Shown: in pieces, positions 43,162 through 52,464 of the stretch
Layout: each line of letters begins with the position of its first letter
Position numbering within the stretch: the first letter of the stretch is position 1
Assembly: GCA_964608095.1 (NCBI GenBank)
Contig: CAZSMK010000101.1
Coordinates: 1 to 64,000, forward strand
Source of the DNA: CAZSMK01 sp964608095
Lineage (GTDB): Bacteria; Sumerlaeota; Sumerlaeia; MWCT01; JAGHBZ01
Direction of reading: 5' to 3'
Length of the DNA stretch: 64,000 bases
Made by a program: the position numbers and the translations under genes
The notes under the pieces: generated by a model
Told to the model about the DNA's origin: nothing
Database searches by the model: none
What the model saw: only the letters and a program-made list of their open reading frames with translations

Positions 43162-45804
43162 TTATTCGGAACGTTTTCTCTTTCTATGGCTGGAAAAAAA
43201 CACCCGCGCCTCTTCTATGAGATCAACGGTACCTTCGATGACGAATTCTTTCGTGGGTAGAGACCTGAGAAACACCCTTCCATAACTCCGTCCTACCAGT
43301 CGTTGGTCGGTAATTATAATTGCGCCGTAATCGGTCTTGCTCCTGATGAGCCTACCGAATCCCTGGCGAAATTTCATCACCGCCCACGGGAGGTCAAGCT
43401 CCCTGAACGAATCCCTGCCCTGACGTTGTAAATATTCGGCACGTGCCTCGAGGATAGGTTCAGTCGGGACACGAAACGGGAGGCGGGTCAAAATAAGACA
43501 GCGCAACGCCTCGCCTCTCACATCTATCCCCTCCCAAAAACTCGCAGTTGCAAACAGTACTGAACTTATCTCATTACGGAACTTGTTGAGCAGCTTATGA
43601 CGCGGTTCTTCACCCTGCCGCATACACCTGTAACCAAGCGTCGTGATACGAGATTCCAATCGATTGTACAAATTGTCCATTAACCCGTAAGAGGTAAAAA
43701 GCACCAGGGTACTGCCGGCAGCGGCTTTTATTATCTCCAGAATCAGGGTTTCAAGGTGATCGGGATAGCGGGGATCCGTAGGCTCCGGAAAGTCGCGCGG
43801 CACTCCTATCATTGCCTGCTCTTCAAAACTGAAGGGCGTATCAAGCTTGAGGAGAAGCAGTCCTTTATCCTCCGTGGAGTCGGTTCTCCAATCCTCCAGA
43901 CCGACTTGCCTCAACACATAATCGAATTTATTATCGACCGTCATGGTGGCAGAGGTCATGATAGTGGTGTCCATTTTCTCACACACTTCCGTCCGAAGAA
44001 GGTCGGCGATATTGATAGGAGCGGTGCAAAAACGTAGCGGGGGAGAAAATCCGCGCGTGTTCCGTTCCCTTCCGATTTCAATCCAATGGCATAAATCCTC
44101 ACGTTCCGAACAGAACAATCTCAACTTTTCGCTCATCTCACGCAATCTGTTTGTCCGTGTGCGCAATTCAAGCAGTAAGTCGGAAACCGATCGTTTTTTC
44201 TGGAGGGGGAGGTTGGATACTTCCTTTATCAGGGTATGAATGTTCAAGACGAATTTATCGATAAGCCCACTGATGTGTAACAGATTCGGCTCGATTACAC
44301 TGCGCCATAGCGAATCTTTTCGAATTATATCAGTGACGCGGATTTTAAGCTGTTCACCGCTGTTATCACATATCCCGTTGTCTATGGCGTAATCCCGGCA
44401 TCGCCGCTCGATTGTGTCCATAACATCATTGATGGTGTCCTGGAGATCGAAGCGTTGAGAAACAATGGACGTGGATACGGTGTCCATCAGTTTTTGGAAT
44501 ACCTCAGATTGGATATCATTTCTGCGCTCGAAGATCGCCCGTTTGAGCGAAGGGAGAATTCCACGTGTTGTCGCCCTTTTTCCCATAAACTTCCCGAGCA
44601 GCCTGATGAGTCCAAATCGGGTGACCCGGGTGCCGAAATAGGAAGTCGCCACGGACTCGAGATTATGCCCTTCATCGAAAATGATTCTATTGAATGGTGG
44701 TAATACCACGGCTCCACCGTAGTTCCGCGTAGTCGACCTTATCGACAAATCCGCCATGGTAAGATGGTGGTTGGCAACCAAGAGGTTGACTTTCGCCGCC
44801 TCTCGTCTCGACTTGTAATAAAAACAGCGTTCATAATAGGGACACTTTAGACGGGTGCAATTGTCAGCCTCGCTTGCAAATTGTTCCCAGACTTCGCTAT
44901 CCGGTTTGACATTTAGTTCCGAAAGACTCCCATCGCTCGTCTTTTTCGACCACTCGGTTATGGACTTTGCTTCAGCCTCGTGTTGTTTTGTCGAGAACAA
45001 CCGACGTTCACGACCGAACATATCGATCTTCCGAAGGCAGACGTAATTATTGCGTCCCTTGATTAGCGCTGAGGTAAAGCGGAGTTTGACTTTATCTCTA
45101 AGAAAAGGAATATCCTTGTGAATGAGTTGTTCCTGGAGATTGATGGTATGGGTGCTTATAACGACGCGTTCCTTGTTGTTGACAGCCCACAGAATAGCAG
45201 GAATAAGATAGGCGAAGGATTTACCCACGCCAGTACCCGCTTCAATAACAGCGGTTTTATTCTCGTTAAATGCGCGCGCCACTGCCTTTGCCATCTCGAC
45301 CTGTTCAGTGCGAAATTCAAAATCAGGATCAGCCCTCGCAAGCGGCCCCTCTTTTGTGAAGTATCCGGCGATTTCTTCAAGATCGAGTAAGGTATACTCT
45401 TTGGGTGGTAAAGGACGAAACAGCACATAAATTTCTGTTACACCATTATTTACGATATACGAGCCAATATTCATCTGGGCGAATTCCGCCGCAATCGAGC
45501 TATCCGCCGATGAGGGTGAGACACCGCCTGAAGGGTGATTATGGATGACGACATCTCCGGATATAGCGACACTCATGATAGCGGGAACTTGGTCGTCCGA
45601 GCCAAACGCCAGCGGTTCGATTTCGTATACCCGCTGGTACTCGTCGACCTTGCCCACCATGAATACCTCGTTCCCGCCGCAATCTTCTATCACTGTCTGG
45701 ATATCCTCGATTGCATCGGGAGTCAACATCTCATCAACACTGAATTTGCCTTTTACTCGTGCCATGTCAGTACAAGGAGGTAATCGGAAGATTTTCCCGC
45801 TCAT
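43162..45804 (-). CDS. JAMM metalloprotease-DinG helicase fusion
   Basis: Residues about 28-135 form a JAB/JAMM domain with the complete metal set: Glu46 in GGNEVFMVG and H88-N-H-P then S98 and D101 in IHNHPSGGVSPSSADS. The rest, from about 165, is a DinG/XPD-type helicase: Walker A GTGVGKS near 190-196, Fe-S cysteines in NNYVCLRK, DNCTRLKCPYYERC, Walker B FDEGHNLES, and GFGRLIRS near the end. DinG unwinds DNA:RNA and D-loops; the JAMM domain would be an isopeptidase or deubiquitinase-like or RadC-like module. Length is 880 residues. The start lacks a ribosome site; an alternative ATG at 45765 is 13 residues in and would leave JAMM intact. Confidence 0.85.
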   Translation of the reverse strand: MSGKIFRLPPCTDMARVKGKFSVDEMLTPDAIEDIQTVIEDCGGNEVFMVGKVDEYQRVYEIEPLAFGSDDQVPAIMSVAISGDVVIHNHPSGGVSPSSADSSIAAEFAQMNIGSYIVNNGVTEIYVLFRPLPPKEYTLLDLEEIAGYFTKEGPLARADPDFEFRTEQVEMAKAVARAFNENKTAVIEAGTGVGKSFAYLIPAILWAVNNKERVVISTHTINLQEQLIHKDIPFLRDKVKLRFTSALIKGRNNYVCLRKIDMFGRERRLFSTKQHEAEAKSITEWSKKTSDGSLSELNVKPDSEVWEQFASEADNCTRLKCPYYERCFYYKSRREAAKVNLLVANHHLTMADLSIRSTTRNYGGAVVLPPFNRIIFDEGHNLESVATSYFGTRVTRFGLIRLLGKFMGKRATTRGILPSLKRAIFERRNDIQSEVFQKLMDTVSTSIVSQRFDLQDTINDVMDTIERRCRDYAIDNGICDNSGEQLKIRVTDIIRKDSLWRSVIEPNLLHISGLIDKFVLNIHTLIKEVSNLPLQKKRSVSDLLLELRTRTNRLREMSEKLRLFCSEREDLCHWIEIGRERNTRGFSPPLRFCTAPINIADLLRTEVCEKMDTTIMTSATMTVDNKFDYVLRQVGLEDWRTDSTEDKGLLLLKLDTPFSFEEQAMIGVPRDFPEPTDPRYPDHLETLILEIIKAAAGSTLVLFTSYGLMDNLYNRLESRITTLGYRCMRQGEEPRHKLLNKFRNEISSVLFATASFWEGIDVRGEALRCLILTRLPFRVPTEPILEARAEYLQRQGRDSFRELDLPWAVMKFRQGFGRLIRSKTDYGAIIITDQRLVGRSYGRVFLRSLPTKEFVIEGTVDLIEEARVFFSSHRKRKRSE

Positions 45805-46090
45805 TAAAAGACATATTATTATGTCACCCGGCGGGCAAGGTCAACATATCCCTGTGATAAAGGAGTAGGATTTTTCGATTTGTCACAAATCATACATGGC
45901 GCGCGAGGATATTCTGCTGTTTAACTACCTATTGGAAGAGTCTGATGCAAAGCGTATTAAGTATCATTTCACAATTCAACGGCAAATGTGAGAAGGTGAA
46001 GCGGTCGTACTCGATATCTTTTTTGAAGTTCTTTACGCAGGTGGATTAGACCCCGTTACAACCCATTAAACCCCGCACGTGATTGCAATG
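45805..46090. other. Gap downstream of the beta-sandwich protein
   Basis: About 285 bp with no open frame and no recognisable signals beyond AT-rich text. Confidence 0.3.
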
Positions 46091-47356
46091 CTACGGCGAA
46101 ATGGTTACTTCATACACCGTTGCTTGATCCAGGGAGATCGAGGAGTTGAGGTTATTATCGGGATTAAAGCTCATGATATCAAAAGCGAGTATAACCGTAT
46201 CTGTCGCTTCTTCCATCTGAGGAGCAAAAACAAGGTCATAGTATTTTGAAGTCTCACTGGTCGGCGAGTTAGTATAGAAACTCGGAACCGTTCGGCTCCA
46301 TCCGCGCCAGGTTGAAGGCTGATTCACTCTCAGGCGGAAATCCACCGCATCCTCAGCATTGCTCACCGAACTCGCGAGGGTGAATCGAGCACGGTAAATA
46401 TCATATTGATCAACACTTACGTCTGGGCTTGACCAATACGAAAAGCAATTCGACGAACCGTCCGGCGACAGACCAAGATAACCGTTACCCGAAGAATGTA
46501 ACGGTATATCATAGCCGGGTACTTCCCCTTCGAAACTCCAACCTTCGGAATCTGTAGTGAACTTCCAGCCCCCATGAAGGTCTCCTGTCTCATTAATAAA
46601 AATTTGTTCCAGGGTAACCTGGTCCACAAAAACGTAGGCGTTGAGGTCTTCACTCGCATCAAAACTCTGAATATCGAAGCAGAGCTGGACAGTATAGATG
46701 GCTTTCCCTTCCAAAACTCCCACATCGCCTGAACTGCTTATAAACAGATCGTAATCCTTGTTGTTCCCATAGGAAGGCGCCGCAGCGTTGTTGCTATTCA
46801 CGACCGTATCCCAGCTGGTCCAGTCTAAGGTATTGATAGCGCGAAGCCTGAAGGAGGGTGTATTGTCGGCGTCGCTTGTGGTGGTTCCAACAGTCCAGGT
46901 GGCTCGATAATTTTTCCCAGGATTAAATACTACCTTGGGGCTCTCCCAATAAGAGAAGCAGTAATCCGAGCCATCGGGCGTCAATCCTATTACACCGCTG
47001 TCGGCGAAGGAACCAGGGATATTGAATGGCGGCACACTCCCTTTGAACACCCACTCATCCGCCCCTTCAGAAAAATCCCAGACTCCAAGTGGTGTGGGGA
47101 TTGGTGTAGGGGTTGTTGTTGGGCTTGGTGTAGGTGTTGGTGTAAGGGTTGCGATGGGTGTTAAAGTTGCGATTGTAGTGGGTGTGGGAGGCGGGATAAA
47201 ATCTCTGTGTATACCGCTGGCTTGTGCTCCCGTCTCAGCGGTTTGTTCAGTGCCATAGCTCATAGAGACCATCCCTCCCATAAGAAAAAGACATACACAC
47301 AGTCTTGCTGTCCGCAGGATGACATCGATGCCTTGTATGTTGATGTCTCTTTTCAT
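46091..47356 (-). CDS. Secreted protein with duplicated beta-sandwich module
   Basis: The ATG at 47356 follows GGGAGGA and opens a signal segment. A Pro/Thr-rich linker (TPTPSPTTTPTPIPTP) of about 35 residues precedes two related domains of about 150 residues. Shared text such as LTPDGSDYCFSYWESPKV and LSPDGSSNCFSYWSSPDV, and FDIQSFDASEDLNAYVF and FDIMSFNPDNNLNSSIS, shows internal duplication. The modules look like carbohydrate-binding or concanavalin-like folds. The upstream ATG at 47500 adds 48 residues and is unlikely. Likely an extracellular binder of polysaccharide. Confidence 0.7.
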   Translation of the reverse strand: MKRDINIQGIDVILRTARLCVCLFLMGGMVSMSYGTEQTAETGAQASGIHRDFIPPPTPTTIATLTPIATLTPTPTPSPTTTPTPIPTPLGVWDFSEGADEWVFKGSVPPFNIPGSFADSGVIGLTPDGSDYCFSYWESPKVVFNPGKNYRATWTVGTTTSDADNTPSFRLRAINTLDWTSWDTVVNSNNAAAPSYGNNKDYDLFISSSGDVGVLEGKAIYTVQLCFDIQSFDASEDLNAYVFVDQVTLEQIFINETGDLHGGWKFTTDSEGWSFEGEVPGYDIPLHSSGNGYLGLSPDGSSNCFSYWSSPDVSVDQYDIYRARFTLASSVSNAEDAVDFRLRVNQPSTWRGWSRTVPSFYTNSPTSETSKYYDLVFAPQMEEATDTVILAFDIMSFNPDNNLNSSISLDQATVYEVTISP

Positions 47357-47589
47357 AAAAATCCTCCCTTCTTTTATTCCTTCTGTTTGTTTAAAGAATC
47401 CTTCAAATTTCAATATGATGATTGCATTGTACAAGTAAGAATTCAAGATTTTTTTTAAAAGCGCTGTCCTCATGCGTTGATTTTTCACGATTCTACCCAA
47501 AGTCTATTCCACAGGGTTTACAAATCTGATACCGTCGTCTCTTTTGATTTTCCGATTGACTGAAGAGGGCTCACACATTAGGGTGCATT

Positions 47590-48081
47590 ATGAAGTTTAT
47601 TTCAAAGATAGCCATGTCTTTTGCCCTTACCTTAATCATACTGTTTATTGTTTCACTTTATGTGGTTGGATATAGTGGGGAACCAGCGCAGCCCTTGAAA
47701 AAAAGCGAACTATCTATCTGTATCCGGGGTATTTCCCCAAAGGGAGGCAAGCTCGGAGTGCTGCTTTTCGATAAGGCGAAGGGATTCCCCGATCAACTCA
47801 ACCAAGCGATGCACAAAAAATGGATCCCCCTGAGCGATGACGTAACAACAGAGGTAACGACACTTTTTCCTGAAATTACATTCGGGAAATACGCAGTAAG
47901 CGTGTTCCAGGATATAAATAACAATGATCGGCTCGACAAGCAATTCCTGACAAGAAAACCGTTAGAGCCCTGGGGCTGTTCGAATAATCCTCGTCCACTT
48001 ATAAGATCACCGCGCTTTTCTGAAGCACGTTTTGCCGTGTCTGGAAAAAGCGCTGCAATCACTATAATTCTTGATAGATAA
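47590..48081 (+). CDS. DUF2141 exported protein
   Basis: This 163-residue protein has a signal segment and a DUF2141 domain: GKLGVLLFDKAKGFP, then FGKYAVSVFQDINNNDRLDKQFL and PLEPWGCSNNP. DUF2141 domains are small extracytoplasmic beta-sandwich proteins with unknown function that often sit near surface or redox genes. It lies 130 bp before the DUF116 gene, on the same strand. Confidence 0.8.
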   Translation: MKFISKIAMSFALTLIILFIVSLYVVGYSGEPAQPLKKSELSICIRGISPKGGKLGVLLFDKAKGFPDQLNQAMHKKWIPLSDDVTTEVTTLFPEITFGKYAVSVFQDINNNDRLDKQFLTRKPLEPWGCSNNPRPLIRSPRFSEARFAVSGKSAAITIILDR

Positions 48082-48208
48082 AATGAGAGCCTCGTACCGT
48101 ATTGCGTATCATTGGAGACGTCAAATGAGGAAAGGTGATTTTCCCACAAACATTAAACGTAGACTAAGAGTTAATTGATGTATTATAATTTCATATATTC
48201 TTTGTTGA

Positions 48209-48664
48209 ATGGTATCGCGAATGTTCGACCGTTTGATCATTTCCCTCAACAGGATAAGGAGACTTTTCAGCCGCCCGAAGGCGAAACCTGAAGAAATTCT
48301 TATTCTGCTACCTCATTGTATCCAGCGGCATGATTGCGATCAGGACGTGGTAGAAGATATCGGCAATTGCCTGCGGTGCGGCAAGTGTAAAATGGCGGAG
48401 TTCGCCCGATTACGCGATGAGTATAGGTTGAATGTCCACGTTGTAAGTGGCGGACAGGAAGCCCTTTCGGTTGTAAGGGACAACAACGTGAAGATCATCA
48501 TCGCCGTTGCCTGCGAAAAGGAACTTGCCGCCGGTATCCTGTCGTTACCAACAAGAAAGATTTATGCGATACCGAATATCATCCGCACCACGCCGTGTAA
48601 AAATACCGATGTGGATATGCGAGAAGTGGAAGAGATTTTAAAAAAGGTGATTAACCATGGCTAA
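48209..48664 (+). CDS. DUF116 domain protein
   Basis: DUF116 proteins are cytosolic with several conserved cysteines thought to bind a metal cluster. Here LLPHCIQRHDC, then IGNCLRCGKCKMAE, and later VACEKELAAG and TPCKN. The stop overlaps the start of the phytoene-desaturase-like gene by 8 bp, a sign of coupled translation. In other genomes DUF116 often neighbours lipid, tRNA or quinone genes. No ribosome site is visible before the ATG at 48209. Confidence 0.78.
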   Translation: MVSRMFDRLIISLNRIRRLFSRPKAKPEEILILLPHCIQRHDCDQDVVEDIGNCLRCGKCKMAEFARLRDEYRLNVHVVSGGQEALSVVRDNNVKIIIAVACEKELAAGILSLPTRKIYAIPNIIRTTPCKNTDVDMREVEEILKKVINHG

Positions 48665-50186
48665 CGTACCGGAGAAACCGGACAAAAGAATTGCGGTAGT
48701 GGGTGCGGGACCAGGCGGATTGACCGCTGCGATGATTCTTGCACACCGTGGATTTCAGGTTGATGTTTTCGAGAAAAATCCTTATGTCGGTGGACGAAAT
48801 TCTTCACTCCAATTGGGAGCCTACCGATTCGATGTCGGTCCGACCTTCCTCATGATGCGCTACATCCTCGATGAAGCGTTCGAGGAGGCGGGCAGCTCGA
48901 GCGAAGAGCACATGAAATTCATCAATCTCGATCCCATGTATCGACTCTCATTCCAGCAGTTTTCTTTGAACATGAGTTCAGATATCGAAAAGACAAAAGC
49001 CGAGGTAAAGCGTGTCTTCCCCGGTCATGAAGATGCCGTTGATAAGTTCATGAAGAAAGAGTCGAAACGATTCGCGTACATGGCTCCCTGCCTCCAACAA
49101 CCGTATAATACTATTTGGTCACTCTTCTCATCAAATTTGCTCAAAGCGCTGCCACATCTCTCAGTCGGAAAAACGTTATTTCAAATATTGCGCGGATATT
49201 ATGAGGTTCAAGACCTGGCGCTGTCGTTCTCGTTTCAGTCCAAGTACCTTGGCATGTCACCCTGGGAATGTCCGGGCGCCTTTGCTATTCTACCCTATAT
49301 CGAGTACGCATTCGGGATTTATCACACCATGGGCGGCTTAAGCGAAATCTCGCGAACCATGGCAGAAGTCGCACGCACCAATGGCGCCCGCATTCATCTT
49401 GAAACACCTGTCCAGTCATTAGTAGTTGAAAATCGAATCGCAAAAGGGGTGAAACTCGACAACGGCGAGAGCATGCATTTCGACGACGTCATTATAGGCG
49501 CGGACTTCGGGTATGCCGCAGAAAATCTCTTTCCTCCCGAAGTCCTCAAAAAATACAGCATTGACAAGTTGAAAAAGAAACGTCTTTCCTGTTCCACCTT
49601 TATGCTCTATCTGGGTCTCGATACAATCTATGACCTGCCACACCATACTATCTTTATGGCAAAAGATTACAGGGGTAACGTGAACGATGTTTTTCATGGA
49701 CAACGTTTGTCTAAAGACATATCTTTTTACGTGAGAAATGCGAGCAAAACCGATCCTACCCTTGCGCCTGAAGGACATTCGACAATGTACGTATTGGTTC
49801 CGGTTGCAAATCTTCGTTCGCCTATCGACTGGTCAAAGGAACGCGAGCCGTTCCGGGCGCATGTATTGGAAACGATTGAAGAGCGATATGGTATAACCGA
49901 GCTCGAGCATCATATAAAGGAAGAGAAAATAATCACGCCGGTCGATTGGCGAGATGACTATAATGTCTATGAAGGCGCAACATTCAACCTCGCGCACAAC
50001 CTCGGTCAGTTATTATACCTGCGTCCACATAACAAGTTCGAGGAAGTCGATCACTGTTACTTGACAGGGGGAGGGACACATCCGGGCAGCGGCGTTCCTA
50101 CCATCATCGAGTCAGGACGTATTGCCGCCAACATGATAAGCAAACACTACGGTATTCCCTTCACCTCAAAAAATCCCTTCGCGTGA
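48657..50186 (+). CDS. CrtI/phytoene-desaturase-like FAD oxidoreductase
   Basis: The dinucleotide site is at the start: AVVGAGPGGLTAAMILAHRG, followed by the family motif YVGGRNSSLQ and RFDVGPTFLMM. The C-terminal FAD motif TGGGTHPGSGVPTII is present. The length of 509 residues fits CrtI-type desaturases/isomerases. Phytoene synthase and other carotenoid genes are not in the window, so a carotenoid role is not shown; other CrtI-like enzymes act on other polyprenoids. Coupled to DUF116 by overlap. Confidence 0.85.
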   Translation: MANVPEKPDKRIAVVGAGPGGLTAAMILAHRGFQVDVFEKNPYVGGRNSSLQLGAYRFDVGPTFLMMRYILDEAFEEAGSSSEEHMKFINLDPMYRLSFQQFSLNMSSDIEKTKAEVKRVFPGHEDAVDKFMKKESKRFAYMAPCLQQPYNTIWSLFSSNLLKALPHLSVGKTLFQILRGYYEVQDLALSFSFQSKYLGMSPWECPGAFAILPYIEYAFGIYHTMGGLSEISRTMAEVARTNGARIHLETPVQSLVVENRIAKGVKLDNGESMHFDDVIIGADFGYAAENLFPPEVLKKYSIDKLKKKRLSCSTFMLYLGLDTIYDLPHHTIFMAKDYRGNVNDVFHGQRLSKDISFYVRNASKTDPTLAPEGHSTMYVLVPVANLRSPIDWSKEREPFRAHVLETIEERYGITELEHHIKEEKIITPVDWRDDYNVYEGATFNLAHNLGQLLYLRPHNKFEEVDHCYLTGGGTHPGSGVPTIIESGRIAANMISKHYGIPFTSKNPFA

Positions 50187-50208
50187 GTTGTTAAGGTTCG
50201 CTCCCGCT

Positions 50209-52464
50209 TTATTCGCGGTATGGTTGGTTTGCTCGATAAAGGGCAAGGCGTTCTTCAACGGATGTAACCCATTCTCGTGGTTGTTTATCGCGGGCAAGGG
50301 AAATCGCCTGTCTGGCAGTTACGCACGCCCGGTCGAAATCGCCAACCTCTGCATACGCCGCTGCCAGAGTATCAAGGATAACGGGATGCTTTTCGCCGGT
50401 CAGATTATTAGCCCGCCGGGCAAATTCCAGGGCTTCTGTTCCGTTTCGCACCGAATCGTCCTTTGACGTTGCCTTGATCCAGGCAAGGTTGGCAAGTGCT
50501 TCCACCCAGTCGGGTTTCAAACGCACTGCTTCCTGGAGATGATTGACAGCTGCAACCGTCTCCTCCATCTCGGAAAAAAGTACCCCGGCACGATAATGTA
50601 ATACGGGATCATCCGGGTTCCTTTGTAAAGCTTGTTCCAGCTCATCAGCAGCGTCTTGCAAACGTCCCTCATTCTTGAGTAAGGAAATGAGATCAAGGCG
50701 GGCTTCGAGGTCATTCGGATCGAGTTTGACAGCCTTTGAAAAATGTTCAATGGCCTCCCTGTTTTTGCCGATTTCTTTATATACCAGACCCAGGTTTATA
50801 TGTGCGTCAGTGAGAGATGGATTAATCCTGAGCGCATGCTGAAAATGAGCAATAGCCTTATCGACCTGTCCTTTCCGAAAAAGCGCACTACCAAGGTTGA
50901 GGTGAACATAGGGAACATCTACATCGGTATCGAGGGCTTTCCGGCAATGGTCGATTGCCAGATCGAGCTTGTTCTGCGTGATGTATAGCCCTGCAAGGTT
51001 GGCGTGTGCCCGGGGAAGCCGCCTATCGATTTCGAGCGCTGCTTTCCACTGCGATTCAGCGCCCTCTGTATCACCGAGCCTCATCAATGCTGAGCCATAA
51101 CCAATCCGCGAAAGCGTGTCCCCGGGATTCAACTTTACAGCCCGTTCATAATGAACAAGTGCCTGTTCGATAGCATCTCGTCCGAGAAACGCACGGGCAA
51201 GGTTGTAATGAGCAGCAGCAGCGCTCGGATTCTTCTCCACCGCATCGGTAAAGAGCGTTTCCATGTCTCTATACAGCGAAGCCTGCACCCGGGTAAGTAA
51301 CCCAAACCCAATTAAGATAAAAGTAAGCGCAGCTGCAATGATCGGGCGTATCCCTGGATGGACCTGCATTATCTTTACAAACAAGGCAGCGACCCCACCA
51401 AAAAAACCGATACTGGCAAGGTAAACAGCATGGTCGTTGACAAAGGTCAAAGAAGTAAAATAGGGTTGGTCGATGATATTGAGGACAGGAGCCAGGGAGA
51501 CAACAAAGAAAGCGGCGGCAGTAAAAGGCGCTCGCCCGATTTTACGGCGTAACGCCCATAAACACGCCACTACTGCGAGTGCCATAGTGGGATACAGCCA
51601 TTGCACTACCTTTGCGGGATCGATTCCCCACCGCGGGTAGATCGTCATAAGAGGATACGGAAACAGGAGTTTGCCGATATAAAACCAGAGCGCACGACCT
51701 GCGATAATAATTCGGTCAAGCCACGGAAGGGTCGACTCGGGTTGGCTGCTGAGAAAAAAGTATACATGCACCGCGGCTATCACAATTCCGACAAAAAAGA
51801 ATCCCCCCAGACGAATCAAGTCTCTCTTGCAAAGCCGGTCACCTCGATACCAGTGCCAGAGCAGCAATGCAACCGGAAGTGTGACGGCAATTGTCTTACT
51901 TAACATTGCACAGGCAAAGAGCAGAACAGAAAGAATATATACGCCGCTTTTTCCACGGTGCACGAATCGTTCATAACTTAACGCAGAAAATAAATAAAAC
52001 ATAATTGCCAGCAGACTTTTTCGTTCGATCACCCATGCCACAGTCTCAGCATGAACAGGATGCACCGCAAAAAAAGCAGCCGCTATCCATGCAGCTAAGA
52101 TACCCAACCCGAACATCCGTCGCAGCACGAGCCAGACAAGGATAACGTTCAGCCCGTGGAGGAGTATGTTCATGAGATGGTAGCCGAGTGGGGCGTCACC
52201 CCAGAGCTGGTACTCGAGCCAGAAAAACGTGAAGGTCAACGGCCAGTAATGTTTCAAGGGTATGGTAGACGGTCGCGTCCAGAGTGTAACGAGACCGTGT
52301 AGTGACTTATTATGAGGATTTTCTGCAATAGCGGCAGCATCGTCCCACACATAACCTGCCCTCAACGCAGGGATATAAACCACAACTGCACACAAAAAAA
52401 GCAAAAGGGTCAAGGACAACGTTACGCGCGTATTGGAGAGTGACGTTGTCTTAGCATGTGACAT
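50209..52464 (-). CDS. TMTC-like membrane protein with TPR tail
   Basis: The N-terminal half has about 10-11 helices and resembles TMTC/GT-C O-mannosyltransferase-like proteins: LRAGYVWDDAAAIAENPH with a double Asp, then PLTFTFFWLEYQLWGDAPLGYHL and NILLHGLNVILVWLVLR (only parts shown). The C-terminal half holds about eight TPR repeats (for example AIAHFQHALRINPSLTDAH). The start codon shares one base with the stop of the double-parvulin gene (TAATG), so translation is coupled. A membrane glycosyltransferase acting on secreted proteins delivered by the chaperone is a reasonable inference. Confidence 0.75.
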   Translation of the reverse strand: MSHAKTTSLSNTRVTLSLTLLLFLCAVVVYIPALRAGYVWDDAAAIAENPHNKSLHGLVTLWTRPSTIPLKHYWPLTFTFFWLEYQLWGDAPLGYHLMNILLHGLNVILVWLVLRRMFGLGILAAWIAAAFFAVHPVHAETVAWVIERKSLLAIMFYLFSALSYERFVHRGKSGVYILSVLLFACAMLSKTIAVTLPVALLLWHWYRGDRLCKRDLIRLGGFFFVGIVIAAVHVYFFLSSQPESTLPWLDRIIIAGRALWFYIGKLLFPYPLMTIYPRWGIDPAKVVQWLYPTMALAVVACLWALRRKIGRAPFTAAAFFVVSLAPVLNIIDQPYFTSLTFVNDHAVYLASIGFFGGVAALFVKIMQVHPGIRPIIAAALTFILIGFGLLTRVQASLYRDMETLFTDAVEKNPSAAAAHYNLARAFLGRDAIEQALVHYERAVKLNPGDTLSRIGYGSALMRLGDTEGAESQWKAALEIDRRLPRAHANLAGLYITQNKLDLAIDHCRKALDTDVDVPYVHLNLGSALFRKGQVDKAIAHFQHALRINPSLTDAHINLGLVYKEIGKNREAIEHFSKAVKLDPNDLEARLDLISLLKNEGRLQDAADELEQALQRNPDDPVLHYRAGVLFSEMEETVAAVNHLQEAVRLKPDWVEALANLAWIKATSKDDSVRNGTEALEFARRANNLTGEKHPVILDTLAAAYAEVGDFDRACVTARQAISLARDKQPREWVTSVEERLALYRANQPYRE

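Noticed and set aside
43162..45804. Reading the N-terminal JAMM part as a separate radC gene
   Set aside because: The frame is continuous into the helicase with no stop, start or ribosome site between them.
47095..47200. Repetitive GGTGTNGGTGT text as a CRISPR or tandem repeat
   Set aside because: It is the Pro/Thr-rich linker of the secreted protein on the minus strand, coding low-complexity sequence with irregular spacing.
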